NCBI RefSeq assembly: GCF_003097655.1
Contig: NZ_QCZH01000001.1
Coordinates: 1 to 64,000 of the forward strand
Direction: 5' to 3'
Source of the DNA: Flavobacterium laiguense
GTDB lineage: Bacteria > Bacteroidota > Bacteroidia > Flavobacteriales > Flavobacteriaceae
DNA length: 64,000 nucleotides
A program made the position numbers and the translations under genes. Below the pieces are notes generated by a model, which ran no database searches, had not been told where the DNA came from, and saw only the letters and a program-made list of their open reading frames with translations. Positions 6,749 through 16,097 of this stretch are shown in pieces. Numbering within the stretch: the stretch's first letter is position 1; the number at the start of each line of letters is the position of its first letter.

Positions 6749-9454
6749 TCAATTATTTTCTATGGTGTTATAATTGGGAAGCGTAAAAATAAAGACAACC
6801 CCATTCTCACTTTTGTTTTCTACCCAAATCTCCCCTTTATGATGTTCTATAATCTGTTTACAAATCGCTAATCCCAAACCGCTCCCTATTGGTTTTTTTA
6901 CGTTTTGATTTCTAGATTGGTAAAATTTATCAAAAATGGCTTCAAAATCTTCCTCTTTTATTAGATTGCCATTGTTGTGTATTTGCACCTCAATTGCCTC
7001 TTTTTTTTCTAGTATTGCAATTTCGATTTCTCCATTAGTTGCTGAACAAAATTTTATTGCATTCGACAATAAATTATGAACTACTTGAACAATTCGCTCT
7101 TCGTCATAGAACACTTTTATTTCATTGGAATTTATATCAAATCTTACGGTACTGTTCTTATTTTCAATTAATTGTTTAAGCGAATCTAATGATTTCTCTA
7201 TAGTTTTTACAATATTATTTTTCGAAAGATAAATTTTCTGTTTACCTGTTTCAAATTTTTCTAAATCTAATATTTTATCAATCAACCGATTTAAACGATC
7301 CGATTCGGAAATAATATTCTGTAAAAACTGTTTCTGTAACTCTTTTGGAATATCGTCGTCCTCATAAAGAATTTCGCTTGCCGCTCGAATAGCCGTTATT
7401 GGTGTTCTTAATTCATGGGTAACAGTATCGAGAAACTCATCTTTTTGAATGTCTTTATTTACCAATTCTTGGTTTGCGGCTTTCAATTGAGACGATATTT
7501 TTTTTAACTCATTAGAAGTTTCGATTAATTTCTTATTAACGATAATGTTTTCTTTAGATTCTTCAAGGATTCTCAATACTTCGGTCAGGGTAATTACATC
7601 TTCTTTGATCACACTCGAGATTAATATTTTGGCGGAAGCCGTACCAATGTGGCCTGTCAATAAATTCTCGGCAAATTTTATAAAACGCGCATCGGCAGTA
7701 GTCACATTCTTATCAATATTATATTTTAAATTAAAAATAGACAGCCCTCGTTTTGTTCTTTCTACGCCAAGGAAACGTTCCAATACTTTTTGGATGTCCG
7801 AAATATAGGCTGTTCCTTTCCATATAAAAGCATCCTCGTGATTACTGACATACTGATCAATATCGATAAACATTTCGGCATAATTACGTTCTCGATAGTT
7901 CCCTTTGAAGCTAACCGAAATGGACAAATAACTGATTAAATTAACAAATAAACTCCAAAACACTGCGTGCGGAATTGGATCTAGATAATCTAATCCGAAA
8001 AGTTGTAATGGTTTTAGCAAGGCAATTCCCCACGGTCCTTCCTGAATAAAAGAACTACTGGAGTTGAAAATGCCAATAGCGTAAGGCACTAACAAAGTGT
8101 ACAAGCAAATAAGAAAACCAAGTATAATGCCTGTTACAGCTCCATTTTTGGAACCTCTTCTCCAGAATAAAGCTCCAAAAAACGAAGGTGCCAACTGTGC
8201 AATAATAACAAAAGAAACCAATCCGATGGAAACCAAAGAGTAATCTAATATAAAGACTCGATAGATTACATAGGACAATATAATGAGCGAAAAAATTCCG
8301 ATTTTACGACTGTTTACAATTCGTCTACTATTTTTCTCTGGGGATACATTTTGCAAAGAACCTATAAAACCATACGGAATTAACAGATTATTGCTTAACA
8401 TCGTAGACAACGAAATGGAAGACACAATAATCATAGAGATTGCCGCCGAAAATCCGCCAAGAAAAACCAGAACAGTCAATACATTATTATTGAAAAATTG
8501 TGGGATCAATAAGGGATAGGTGTCGGAATTGAGTCCTTTACCTTCAAAAAGAATATTTCCTCCCCATGCTATGGGAAAAACAAAAATATTAAAAAGCAGT
8601 AAATAAAGCGGCAATAACCACATCGCTGTTTTAATATGGCGCTCTTTATTGTTTTCTACAATGGCAGTATGAAATTGTCTGGGTAATAAAAAAATGGCAA
8701 ACATAGAAAGCACACAAAGAAAAAACCAATTAATTCCATCTGTGACACTTCCGATAGTATTCTTCTTGTCGAAATCTTCGAGTACCGATGCTTTAGTATA
8801 AATGTCATCAAAGCCATCATAGACAAAATAGGTAACATAAACACCTATGATTAAAAAAAACACCAACTTTAAAATTGATTCTATGGCAACAGCGGTAACA
8901 ATCCCTCTTCTTTTTTCGGAGGCATCGACATAGCGCGTGCCGTAATACGAAGCAAATAATGCTAAGGCAATGCAAACATAAGTTGTGGTGTCTAAAAACA
9001 CATTAAAATCAGAATGCGTTTTTGTAACAATATGAAAAGTTTCTGAAATGGATTTTAACTGTAACGAAATATAGGGCAAAACGCCAGCGACACAAATTAA
9101 AGTGACCAACGCTCCAAGAAACCTACTATTCCCGTATCGTAAAGATATAAAATCGGCAATGCTTGATATTTTATTCACTCTAGAAATCCGAATTATTTTC
9201 TTTAGAATAATCATCCAAGCAGGAATGATAATCATTGGTCCTAAATAAATTGGCATATACCCCAAACCTGAATTCGCTGCCACTCCGATACTGCCATAAT
9301 AAGTCCAAGCGGTACAATAAACAGCTAGTGAAAAAGAATAAATATAAGCATTATTCGTCCATTTAGAATGGCTTTTTTTTTCGGCCCAGTAAGCTACATA
9401 AAAAAGTATAGACACATAAAGCGCCAAAATAAATAAGAGTCCAATACTATTCAT
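6749..9454 (-). CDS. Sodium/solute symporter-histidine kinase fusion
   Basis: A protein of 901 residues. The first ~540 residues form a sodium:solute symporter (SSS/PutP-like) domain with about 13 membrane segments. A linker with coiled-coil character (about 640-675) leads to a kinase: dimerisation box VTHELRTP (phospho-His near 681), N-box NLLSNAIKF, G-boxes SGLGLAI and a final FTLPNY. Family members (CbrA-like) couple solute sensing or transport to signalling, but the ligand cannot be read from sequence. It overlaps the upstream small membrane protein gene by 8 nt and is followed by a receiver protein. Neighbouring transporter and porin genes suggest a role in small carboxylate or amino acid uptake control. 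Confidence 0.93.
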   Translation of the reverse strand: MNSIGLLFILALYVSILFYVAYWAEKKSHSKWTNNAYIYSFSLAVYCTAWTYYGSIGVAANSGLGYMPIYLGPMIIIPAWMIILKKIIRISRVNKISSIADFISLRYGNSRFLGALVTLICVAGVLPYISLQLKSISETFHIVTKTHSDFNVFLDTTTYVCIALALFASYYGTRYVDASEKRRGIVTAVAIESILKLVFFLIIGVYVTYFVYDGFDDIYTKASVLEDFDKKNTIGSVTDGINWFFLCVLSMFAIFLLPRQFHTAIVENNKERHIKTAMWLLPLYLLLFNIFVFPIAWGGNILFEGKGLNSDTYPLLIPQFFNNNVLTVLVFLGGFSAAISMIIVSSISLSTMLSNNLLIPYGFIGSLQNVSPEKNSRRIVNSRKIGIFSLIILSYVIYRVFILDYSLVSIGLVSFVIIAQLAPSFFGALFWRRGSKNGAVTGIILGFLICLYTLLVPYAIGIFNSSSSFIQEGPWGIALLKPLQLFGLDYLDPIPHAVFWSLFVNLISYLSISVSFKGNYRERNYAEMFIDIDQYVSNHEDAFIWKGTAYISDIQKVLERFLGVERTKRGLSIFNLKYNIDKNVTTADARFIKFAENLLTGHIGTASAKILISSVIKEDVITLTEVLRILEESKENIIVNKKLIETSNELKKISSQLKAANQELVNKDIQKDEFLDTVTHELRTPITAIRAASEILYEDDDIPKELQKQFLQNIISESDRLNRLIDKILDLEKFETGKQKIYLSKNNIVKTIEKSLDSLKQLIENKNSTVRFDINSNEIKVFYDEERIVQVVHNLLSNAIKFCSATNGEIEIAILEKKEAIEVQIHNNGNLIKEEDFEAIFDKFYQSRNQNVKKPIGSGLGLAICKQIIEHHKGEIWVENKSENGVVFIFTLPNYNTIENN

Positions 9455-9641
9455 AATACCTTTTTAAGATTATGAAAGTTACAATAATTGAAAACAACCA
9501 AGCCGAAAAAATATAGAGGTAAAGTATTGGGAAGCCAAAAAGAGATTTAGAACTATCAAAAAACAGCAAAAATGGAACATTTAATGCAAATAGCATTAGA
9601 ATTGAAAGTATTACCAATTTTTGTTCGTGTCTTTTTTTCAT
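9447..9641 (-). CDS. Small two-helix membrane protein
   Basis: A protein of 64 residues with a basic N-terminus (MKKRHEQK) and two hydrophobic segments (about 9-27 and 36-57). Its 3' end overlaps the start of the symporter-kinase by 8 nt, so the two are co-translated. Small membrane proteins of this sort often precede SSS-family genes, but I do not recognise a named family. A role as an accessory subunit is inference only. Confidence 0.7.
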   Translation of the reverse strand: MKKRHEQKLVILSILMLFALNVPFLLFFDSSKSLFGFPILYLYIFSAWLFSIIVTFIILKRYYE

Positions 9642-9781
9642 TTTTAGATACTATTGTTTTTTTAATGAATCCCGATAGCTATCCTATCGTGTAGACATAA
9701 ATGATTGGATAAAATTTTATTTCTGTTCGATGATTTTCAATTGTGGCTTAGTAATCATGGCGATGTCATAAATATAAAAAT

Positions 9782-9815
9782 AGACAATCTTTACAAATAA
9801 ATGCAAAGATTGTCT
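9782..9815 (-). terminator. Terminator of the transporter/DUF6814 operon
   Basis: AGACAATCTTT and AAAGATTGTCT form a perfect 11-bp stem. On the minus strand it is followed by ATTTTTATA. It lies downstream of the minus-strand gene ending at 9921. Confidence 0.7.
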
Positions 9816-9840
9816 ACTAAAAATCTAATGTTTGTCCTTA

Positions 9841-9866
9841 CCCCAACCCTCGCCAAAGGAGAGGGA
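9841..9866. repeat. CCCTC/GAGGG extragenic hairpin
   Basis: CCCTCGCC and GGAGAGGG pair around AAA with one mismatch. Similar 'CCCTCTCC-AAA-GGAGAGGG' palindromes are common between flavobacterial genes. Between the genes ending at 9641 and 9921 there is otherwise only the terminator and a degenerate CCCGATAGCTATC palindrome near 9668. Confidence 0.5.
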
Positions 9867-9920
9867 GATAAAATTGGATTGTTTTTATATTTCTAAATGG
9901 AATAACAATTTCGGTTATTA

Positions 9921-10142
9921 CTATTTATCATCATAATCCCCCATTAAGGCATAGTACCCAAAAGTACCCAATCCGGCAACGATCAAAGGAGTAAGCACAA
10001 AAAGAATGATAATCCCAAAAACTAAATCTTCTTGTTTACCAGAAGCTAATTTTGGTAAACCGAATATAAATATACAAAAATAGGCGGCAGCAATTGCTAA
10101 GGCTATCCAAACAAATCCGAAAACTCTTTTTATCTGATTCAT
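9921..10142 (-). CDS. DUF6814-like small membrane protein
   Basis: A protein of 73 residues with two membrane helices (about 8-28 and 43-65) and an acidic tail (GDYDDK). It resembles the small DUF6814 proteins found next to MHS-type transporters in Bacteroidota. It follows the transporter gene by 10 nt, so the two are almost certainly co-transcribed. Function is unknown; a transporter-stabilising partner is a reasonable guess. Confidence 0.75.
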   Translation of the reverse strand: MNQIKRVFGFVWIALAIAAAYFCIFIFGLPKLASGKQEDLVFGIIILFVLTPLIVAGLGTFGYYALMGDYDDK

Positions 10143-10152
10143 AGCTGTGTGT

Positions 10153-11691
10153 TTAAACGTGAGTATTTTTTTTATCTTTATTTTTAATATACATCATTCC
10201 AATTACAAAAGATGCCCCTGCAATGATGATTGGATACCAAAGTCCTTCGAGGAAAAAATTGAGATCGCCGGCCTCTTTGGCATTTATCACTAAGTAAGTA
10301 GAAATAGCCGGAAGCAATCCTCCAAAAATTCCATTTCCTACGTGGTACGGCAATGACATCGAAGTGTATCTGATTTTTACAGGAAACATTTCTACCAAGA
10401 AAGCAGCAATAGGACCATACACCATAGTCACGAATAGCACTTGAATAAATATTAATAAGACCAATGACCATTTATCACTGTCGTTAATATTTACCGTTGT
10501 TTTGGTTTCTACCTTGGGCTTCCCATCCACAATCATTGCCTTTCCGTTTTCTAAAGATACCGTTTTGATTTCAAGAAAAGTCGTTCCGTCTGTGTATGCT
10601 TTATTGGTGGTATAAATAGAATCCATTGCAAGCTTCTTGTTTTCTTTGAGCTCAGCCACAATTGTGGTTTTATCAACAATTTCTATTTTGTTTTTTACGT
10701 CGGTTGTATCATACATCTTTTGATAAATAGGTCTATAGGATAAAATTGCTATCAACATTCCTCCCATCATAATGTATTTTCGACCTACCTTATCACTCAA
10801 CCAACCAAAAACAATAAAGAATGGAGTACCCAGTAACAATGCTATTCCTAATAGTGTGTCTACCTGAGAGGATTCTATAGACATAACCGTTTTCATGAAA
10901 CTCATTGCATAAAATTGTCCGGTGTACCAAATAACACCTTGCCCCATTGTAGCACCAAACAAGGCCAACAAAACAAATTTCAAATTGTACCTGTTCCCGA
11001 AACTTTCTGCCAAAGGATTCTTACTCGTTTTACCTTCTTCTTTTGCTTTAGCAAAAACAGGAGATTCATCCATATTTTTACGAATCATATACGAAACACC
11101 AACCATAATAATAGAGACCCAAAATGGCACTCTCCACCCCCAGAGATCAAATTCTTCAGGCGTAAGCAAATTTCTGGTTCCCAAAATCACCATTAATGAA
11201 ATAAATAGTCCAACTGTTGCAGTGGTTTGAATCCAAGAAGTCCAATAACCTCGCTCTCCTACAGGAGCGTGTTCGGCCACATAGGTTGCCGCTCCTCCAT
11301 ATTCGCCACCAAGAGCAAGTCCTTGAAGCATTCTTAATATCAATACTAATACCGGGGCCATAAATCCAATGGTTTCATAACTGGGTATGCAACCTATTAA
11401 AAAAGTAGCTCCCCCCATTAGCAATAGGGTAACCATAAACGTATATTTTCTTCCGATAATATCACCCAATCTTCCGAAAAATAAGGCTCCAAACGGTCGA
11501 ACTACAAAACCTACCGCAAAGGTGGCCAATGTTGCTAAAAATGCTGCTGTAGGATTATCGGCAGGGAAGAATTTTGTTGAAATCACAACGGCTAAACTTC
11601 CAAAAATATAGAAATCGTACCATTCAATCATAGTTCCCATAGAAGAAGCGGAAATAACTTTCCAAATTCTTTTTGTTGATTTTTCTTTCAT
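10153..11691 (-). CDS. MHS-type MFS transporter with large loop insert
   Basis: A 512-residue major facilitator of the metabolite:H+ symporter type, related to proline/betaine and dicarboxylate carriers. The family signatures are clear: MIEWYDFYIFG in helix 1, the loop GRLGDIIGRK, and RMLQGLALGGEYGG; the second half has GWLSDKVGRK. Twelve membrane helices are expected. Unusually, about 85 mostly polar residues (roughly 310-395, from PIYQKMYD to DSDKW) are inserted between helices 8 and 9. The gene forms an operon with the DUF6814-like gene and lies beside a porin. The substrate is undetermined. Confidence 0.92.
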   Translation of the reverse strand: MKEKSTKRIWKVISASSMGTMIEWYDFYIFGSLAVVISTKFFPADNPTAAFLATLATFAVGFVVRPFGALFFGRLGDIIGRKYTFMVTLLLMGGATFLIGCIPSYETIGFMAPVLVLILRMLQGLALGGEYGGAATYVAEHAPVGERGYWTSWIQTTATVGLFISLMVILGTRNLLTPEEFDLWGWRVPFWVSIIMVGVSYMIRKNMDESPVFAKAKEEGKTSKNPLAESFGNRYNLKFVLLALFGATMGQGVIWYTGQFYAMSFMKTVMSIESSQVDTLLGIALLLGTPFFIVFGWLSDKVGRKYIMMGGMLIAILSYRPIYQKMYDTTDVKNKIEIVDKTTIVAELKENKKLAMDSIYTTNKAYTDGTTFLEIKTVSLENGKAMIVDGKPKVETKTTVNINDSDKWSLVLLIFIQVLFVTMVYGPIAAFLVEMFPVKIRYTSMSLPYHVGNGIFGGLLPAISTYLVINAKEAGDLNFFLEGLWYPIIIAGASFVIGMMYIKNKDKKNTHV

Positions 11692-11805
11692 ATGTATTTT
11701 ATTTTTTGTTTTTTTTATAGGTCATATGTAATTCGCACATCATCATTGGTGTTTACGACCAATTTTCGGTCATGCTCATTTCATAAAGTTTTTATTATTA
11801 ATTGA

Positions 11806-13110
11806 TTAAAAAGAGTAAGCACAAGATAATAGCGCCCTTAAATTGGCAACATCAGTTTTATTTAAACCTGCCTTTCCGCTTGCATTCACATTCAAATCTC
11901 CCCATGTAGCTGCAGTATATTCTAATTCGGGAGTAACTTTAAATTTATTGTGTTTAAACTCTACCCGTCCAGAAGCGCGCCAAACATTATCTACAACTCT
12001 AGAGCCAGAAACTCCTCGCATATAATATTTTACGGTTTCTCCTGTTACCAGGCCATTTCTTCCGTTCCCTTCATTATTGGTATATCCAACGAACAATCCT
12101 GGAGCTATTTTTTTACCGTTACTAGCTAAATCTATCCAAAAAGAGGACGTTTTAGTCGCTTCGTATTTCTCGGGTTGCAAAGGATTTGTATATCCTACAA
12201 AACCACCTAACATAACCAGATTAGTCATATTACCTCCTGTAATTCCGTAAGCTTTGATCGAGAATTTATCGTTTGAATATTTTAAAAATCCAACAATTGA
12301 TGTGCTGTTTACTTTTTCAGAAGTTTTCGCTTTTGTGGTGGATGTTGGAGCATATTCTGTAAGAGGCTGAAGTGATTTGTACTCTACTCCTAAACCTGCG
12401 AGCCAATTTGTATTTTTGAATTGAAATTGCCCGTGAAAAGTTGGCAATGGCGAATTAATGGAAGCTGAATTCTGTGTTCCTCCAACTGCTGTTGCCGTTG
12501 TAAATTCACGTTCTTTGTAAATCGTTACCGCAAACGACAATTCTTTTGTGAAGTTTTGTTTTACTTTAATTTGTGATGCCCAACCAAAAGGATTAAACAT
12601 AATTCCAGTATTGAAATTTGCCACAGCTGGAAAAATTTCTGGAATAAACGTTGGGTACCACGTTTGCCCCACTAACAAGGACGTTTTTGACCATTCCATA
12701 TTTACATGGGCTTGTCTCAATCTTACTAATCCTATTGAAGCTTCTGTATTACCAAAGAAATCCCCTTCAAGAGTTCCAGTCATTTTTGCTCCCCAAACGT
12801 CTGGTCCCTTTACTTTTACACCTACTCTAGAAACGACAGACAGAATATTTGAAGATCCTGCATCGTTTAAATCCTCACCATTTACATCTAAAACTTTGTC
12901 TAATGGATAAAGATTCAAATTATCCTCACGTACTTGGGCCGATTTTCTGGTATCAAAAATATAATCGGTTCTGATAAAACCATAAAAATTAAAATCCCAT
13001 TCTTTTGCTGGAAGCGTAGGAACAACGGGAATGGTTTCGGGTTTTGGCGCTTGCGCAAATCCTTCCAGGGAAATTATTCCCAGTAAAAGGAACAAATATT
13101 TTTTTCTCAT
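11806..13110 (-). CDS. Outer-membrane porin
   Basis: A 434-residue beta-barrel protein. The signal peptide (MRKKYLFLLLGIISLEGFAQ) is followed by a proline-rich linker and alternating amphipathic strands (DFNFYGFIRTDYIFDTR …) ending in an aromatic C-terminal residue (LLSCAYSF). The ATG at 13110 is chosen because it gives a canonical signal peptide; an upstream in-frame start at 13149 would add 13 residues before it. It sits in tandem with the MHS transporter, suggesting outer- and inner-membrane steps for the same small solute. No promoter box was clear. Confidence 0.88.
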   Translation of the reverse strand: MRKKYLFLLLGIISLEGFAQAPKPETIPVVPTLPAKEWDFNFYGFIRTDYIFDTRKSAQVREDNLNLYPLDKVLDVNGEDLNDAGSSNILSVVSRVGVKVKGPDVWGAKMTGTLEGDFFGNTEASIGLVRLRQAHVNMEWSKTSLLVGQTWYPTFIPEIFPAVANFNTGIMFNPFGWASQIKVKQNFTKELSFAVTIYKEREFTTATAVGGTQNSASINSPLPTFHGQFQFKNTNWLAGLGVEYKSLQPLTEYAPTSTTKAKTSEKVNSTSIVGFLKYSNDKFSIKAYGITGGNMTNLVMLGGFVGYTNPLQPEKYEATKTSSFWIDLASNGKKIAPGLFVGYTNNEGNGRNGLVTGETVKYYMRGVSGSRVVDNVWRASGRVEFKHNKFKVTPELEYTAATWGDLNVNASGKAGLNKTDVANLRALLSCAYSF

Positions 13111-13207
13111 AATTTTAATTAGCGGGTTGGTTAGTTTCAAGACCGCCAAATTGAAATTATTTATCAGTAAAAAAAAATTTAATATATATTTATGTAAACT
13201 AATATAG

Positions 13208-13627
13208 TTATTCTTTGAAACGCTCCCATTTTATAAGCATAAATTTATCTCCAAGCTCCGTTATTATCATTCCTGCACCAGACAATAATTCCTTATTTGA
13301 CAAATAGTCAACTAATTCTATATGATTAAAAATCTTGTATGTAGGATGATAATCTGCTTGGGAAGGTTTTTTTACATTAAAAGCCCTTATCCAATTACTA
13401 ACTGTTACATGGGAAACTCCTAAAATACGTTCAATTTCTCGATAACTTAAGCCTTCAAGATACAATTGTAAAGCCTTGGTAACGTAGTAATTATCTATTT
13501 TTTTACCTATTTTATTGACCGTAAAAAAGTAGTTGCATTTTTTGCACAAATACCTTTGCTTATTATTGATCACACCACTCTTAATAATAGTACTGCTTTG
13601 GCACTTGGGACAGGCTAAAATTTCCAT
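13208..13627 (-). CDS. Zinc-ribbon plus helix-turn-helix protein related to IS1-type transposase N-terminus
   Basis: A 139-residue protein. Residues 5-33 form a zinc ribbon (CPKCQS … CKKC) and residues about 45-75 a helix-turn-helix (LQLYLEGLSYREIERILGVSHVTVSNW), the arrangement of InsA-like transposase N-terminal domains. The C-terminal 60 residues lack any DDE catalytic motif and look like a separate small domain. No terminal repeats surround the gene. It is therefore likely a domesticated, transposase-derived DNA-binding regulator; the adjacent porin and transporter genes are plausible targets. The ATG at 13627 is preferred because it begins just before the zinc ribbon, after a TATATTTA -7-like box. 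Confidence 0.8.
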   Translation of the reverse strand: MEILACPKCQSSTIIKSGVINNKQRYLCKKCNYFFTVNKIGKKIDNYYVTKALQLYLEGLSYREIERILGVSHVTVSNWIRAFNVKKPSQADYHPTYKIFNHIELVDYLSNKELLSGAGMIITELGDKFMLIKWERFKE

Positions 13628-13815
13628 ATATATAAATTTTGCATAAATATAGTAAATTAGCAACAATACAAATAGCGACATTGCGCAAAAACTGTTAAAA
13701 AAGCAGCTACCTATCCGTTTTACTGTTAAAAAACGAATTAAATCTACTTTTGCATCTGTGATTAAAATTCACGCCTATGATTCGTTAAAACAAATTGGAA
13801 TAAATACAATTGTAC

Positions 13816-13850
13816 CGAAAACAACAAATCCGCCTCTTTCGAAGCGGATT
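13816..13850 (-). terminator. Terminator of the saccharopine dehydrogenase family gene
   Basis: AATCCGC (13827-13833) pairs with GCGGATT (13844-13850). On the minus strand it is followed by TGTTGTTTT. It is the same stem as at 6240-6273 with the loop inverted. A TACTTTTG box at about 13747 on the plus strand has no ORF behind it. Confidence 0.7.
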
Positions 13851-13888
13851 CTGTCGAAAAAAAAAATCTAAAAAAAACTAAAAAAATA

Positions 13889-15259
13889 CTACCTGAAGAC
13901 TTTATCGGGGTTATACCCAATATAAGGCATTGCTTGTTCATTAAAAACAACTCCATACTCTTCTAACTCTTTCAAAATTGGAAGGTACACTTCTTTGCGT
14001 ATTGGAAGCTGTACTCCAGGAGTTGTGATTTTACCATTCAAAATTAGTAAAGTAGCCATTGCAACTGGCAATCCCACAGTTTTTGCCATAGCGGTATAGG
14101 TTTGGTCATCCCCAATACATACCATTTTTGAGTCTATTTGTCTTTCTTCATTATTGAGTTTGTATCCAAATTTGTGATACATCACAATCATATCTTTATC
14201 ATCAGGCTGTAAAGCCCAGCTTTCGCCAAGTATTTTTTCTAGTATTTGTGCCGGAGTTGCGTCTTTCAACCCTACTTTTTTGTTACGATTGAACAAATCC
14301 AATTCCAAAAGTTTGTCCCACATGATATCATCTTGGTCAATTTTTAGAATCAGACGCATTTTAATTTCTACAGAATCGGTTGGATGATACGGCAGGAATG
14401 AATTCACAAATTGTCTGTAACTCATATTTTCAGAGTTTTCCATGACATAGCTATCATCCGTCATGCCCAATTGCACAAACATATTCCATGCTTTTGAGAA
14501 ACCCACTCTTCGAATGGTTCCTCTATATAAGGTAAGCACATCGTCAAGACCATAAACACTTCTGTATTTTAGAGAATCTCTGTTAGAATACGCTTCAAAT
14601 TTACCGTAATCTTCTACCTCCAAAAATTCGGTTCTACGAAACAAGTTCACATATGGAATGTATTTATAGGCGCCTTCTTGTATGAACTTCGCAGCACCAC
14701 CTTGTCCGGCAAGAACCACATTCCTTGGTGCCCAAGTAAATTTATAATTCCACAAATTATTGTCTGATTCTGGAGCAACAAGACCTCCACAAAAAGATTC
14801 AAACAAAAGCATTTTTCCTCCTTTTTCCCGAATTTCATCGATCACTTTCATGGCACTCATGTGATCAATTCCAGGATCAAGTCCTATTTCATTCATGAAA
14901 ATAAGATTGTTTTCTTTGCAAGCTTCGTCCAATTCTTGCATTGCATCACTTATATAAGATGCCGTTACGAGATGCTTTTTATAAACAACACAATCCCTTG
15001 CAACCTCTATATGAAGATGAGCAGGCAACATTGAAATAACAATATCTGCTTTTTCGATTGCATTTTTTCTTTGATTTTCATCAAATATATCTAAAGCAAT
15101 AGGAGTGGCATTAGGATGATTGTTGGTCTTTTTCTCAGCTAGAGCCAAAGACAAATCACCTATAATAAGATGTAGACCTTCTGATACTGATTTATTCAAA
15201 AGATATTGTATCAAAGAAGAAGCAGATCTTCCTGCTCCAATAATTAGAATTGTTCTCAT
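13889..15259 (-). CDS. Saccharopine dehydrogenase family protein
   Basis: A 456-residue NAD(P)-binding oxidoreductase. The N-terminal Rossmann motif (ILIIGAGRSASSL) and the saccharopine dehydrogenase segments DIVISMLPAHLH and NEIGLDPGIDHMSA are clear, with the C-terminal catalytic domain after it. Family members interconvert saccharopine with glutamate plus aminoadipate semialdehyde, or with lysine plus 2-oxoglutarate; which reaction applies here is not shown. The ATG at 15259 is chosen because it starts at the Rossmann strand, and a -7 box lies just upstream. It is 4 kb from the hydroxylysine-processing island, whose product would be aminoadipate semialdehyde. Confidence 0.88.
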   Translation of the reverse strand: MRTILIIGAGRSASSLIQYLLNKSVSEGLHLIIGDLSLALAEKKTNNHPNATPIALDIFDENQRKNAIEKADIVISMLPAHLHIEVARDCVVYKKHLVTASYISDAMQELDEACKENNLIFMNEIGLDPGIDHMSAMKVIDEIREKGGKMLLFESFCGGLVAPESDNNLWNYKFTWAPRNVVLAGQGGAAKFIQEGAYKYIPYVNLFRRTEFLEVEDYGKFEAYSNRDSLKYRSVYGLDDVLTLYRGTIRRVGFSKAWNMFVQLGMTDDSYVMENSENMSYRQFVNSFLPYHPTDSVEIKMRLILKIDQDDIMWDKLLELDLFNRNKKVGLKDATPAQILEKILGESWALQPDDKDMIVMYHKFGYKLNNEERQIDSKMVCIGDDQTYTAMAKTVGLPVAMATLLILNGKITTPGVQLPIRKEVYLPILKELEEYGVVFNEQAMPYIGYNPDKVFR

Positions 15260-15276
15260 AACTTTATAAATATAAC

Positions 15277-15284
15277 ACAAACAT
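15277..15284 (-). promoter_or_regulatory. -7 box of the saccharopine dehydrogenase family gene
   Basis: CAAACATA on plus reads TATGTTTG on minus, an exact TAnnTTTG, 18 bp upstream of the ATG. The rest of 15285-15641 shows no gene or clear structure beyond the palindrome ACAATATTGT near 15284. Confidence 0.65.
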
Positions 15285-15641
15285 ACAATATTGTTGTATT
15301 TATAACAAACGGTTTGTGATAATAAATTAGGTAATCGTAAAATACATTTTAATATGTAGCAAAATTAACCCTAATAATTACATTCTGATTCTCCAGTATG
15401 TTATAAAATACGCAACCATTCAGCACTCTAATCTAGAACCTAAGTTACTAAGATTCTAATTTAAAGAAAAAATAGTTTTATTCCCTTTTTGCAAACGCTA
15501 GTATAGTAATTCTTGATTTTCGAGATAATCATTTTTATCTTTTTCAAAGTTGCCTACTTAAATATCAACAACTTAGCCGCTTATAGTCTTAGCATCTAAC
15601 TGAATAGCTACTAAAATACTTTAAGATTAAAAATAAAGAAA

Positions 15642-15649
15642 TACTTTTG
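15642..15649 (+). promoter_or_regulatory. -7 box of the DUF423 gene
   Basis: TACTTTTG, an exact TAnnTTTG, 24 bp upstream of the ATG at 15674. It overlaps the potential TTG start at 15647, which is thereby rejected. Confidence 0.65.
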
Positions 15650-15673
15650 CCTAAAATTGATACTATAGACACA

Positions 15674-16075
15674 ATGGAGAAAAAAATAATTTCAACTGGG
15701 GCCCTATTGGGTATGATTGCAATAATTCTTGGAGCTTTTGGTGCACATGCTCTAAAAAATGTACTCTCCTCAGGACAACTTTCCACTTTTGAGACAGGAG
15801 TGCGGTATCAAATGTATCATGCATTGTTTTTATTATTTATTGGAACAACGCATTTGATCAATCAGAAATCAAAAAAAATCATTTATAATTTGACCGTTAT
15901 TGGAACTATTTTCTTTTCGGGCTCCATTTATTTATTGGCAACGAACAATATTACACCAATAGATTTCAAAATATTTGGCTTTGTAACCCCTATTGGAGGT
16001 CTATTTCTTATTTTAGCTTGGATTAAGTTATTCATTGACATTTTAATGCCAATGAAAAAGAAAATTAAAATATAA
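15674..16075 (+). CDS. DUF423 family membrane protein
   Basis: A 133-residue integral membrane protein with four hydrophobic segments. Family signatures are visible: GALLGMIAIILGAFGAHALK at the N-terminus, YQMYHALFL, SGSIYLLA and the TPIGGLFLILAW segment. The DUF423 family (YgdD-like) is widespread but its function is unknown. It is transcribed from its own -7 box and is followed 66 bp later by pckA, which has a separate promoter. Confidence 0.92.
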   Translation: MEKKIISTGALLGMIAIILGAFGAHALKNVLSSGQLSTFETGVRYQMYHALFLLFIGTTHLINQKSKKIIYNLTVIGTIFFSGSIYLLATNNITPIDFKIFGFVTPIGGLFLILAWIKLFIDILMPMKKKIKI

Positions 16076-16097
16076 AATAGGATTCTAAAAAAAATTA

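Noticed and set aside
13747..13815. TACTTTTG box followed by a short ATG frame on the plus strand
   Set aside because: The frame stops after three codons and the following hairpin is oriented for the opposite strand. No gene is supported.
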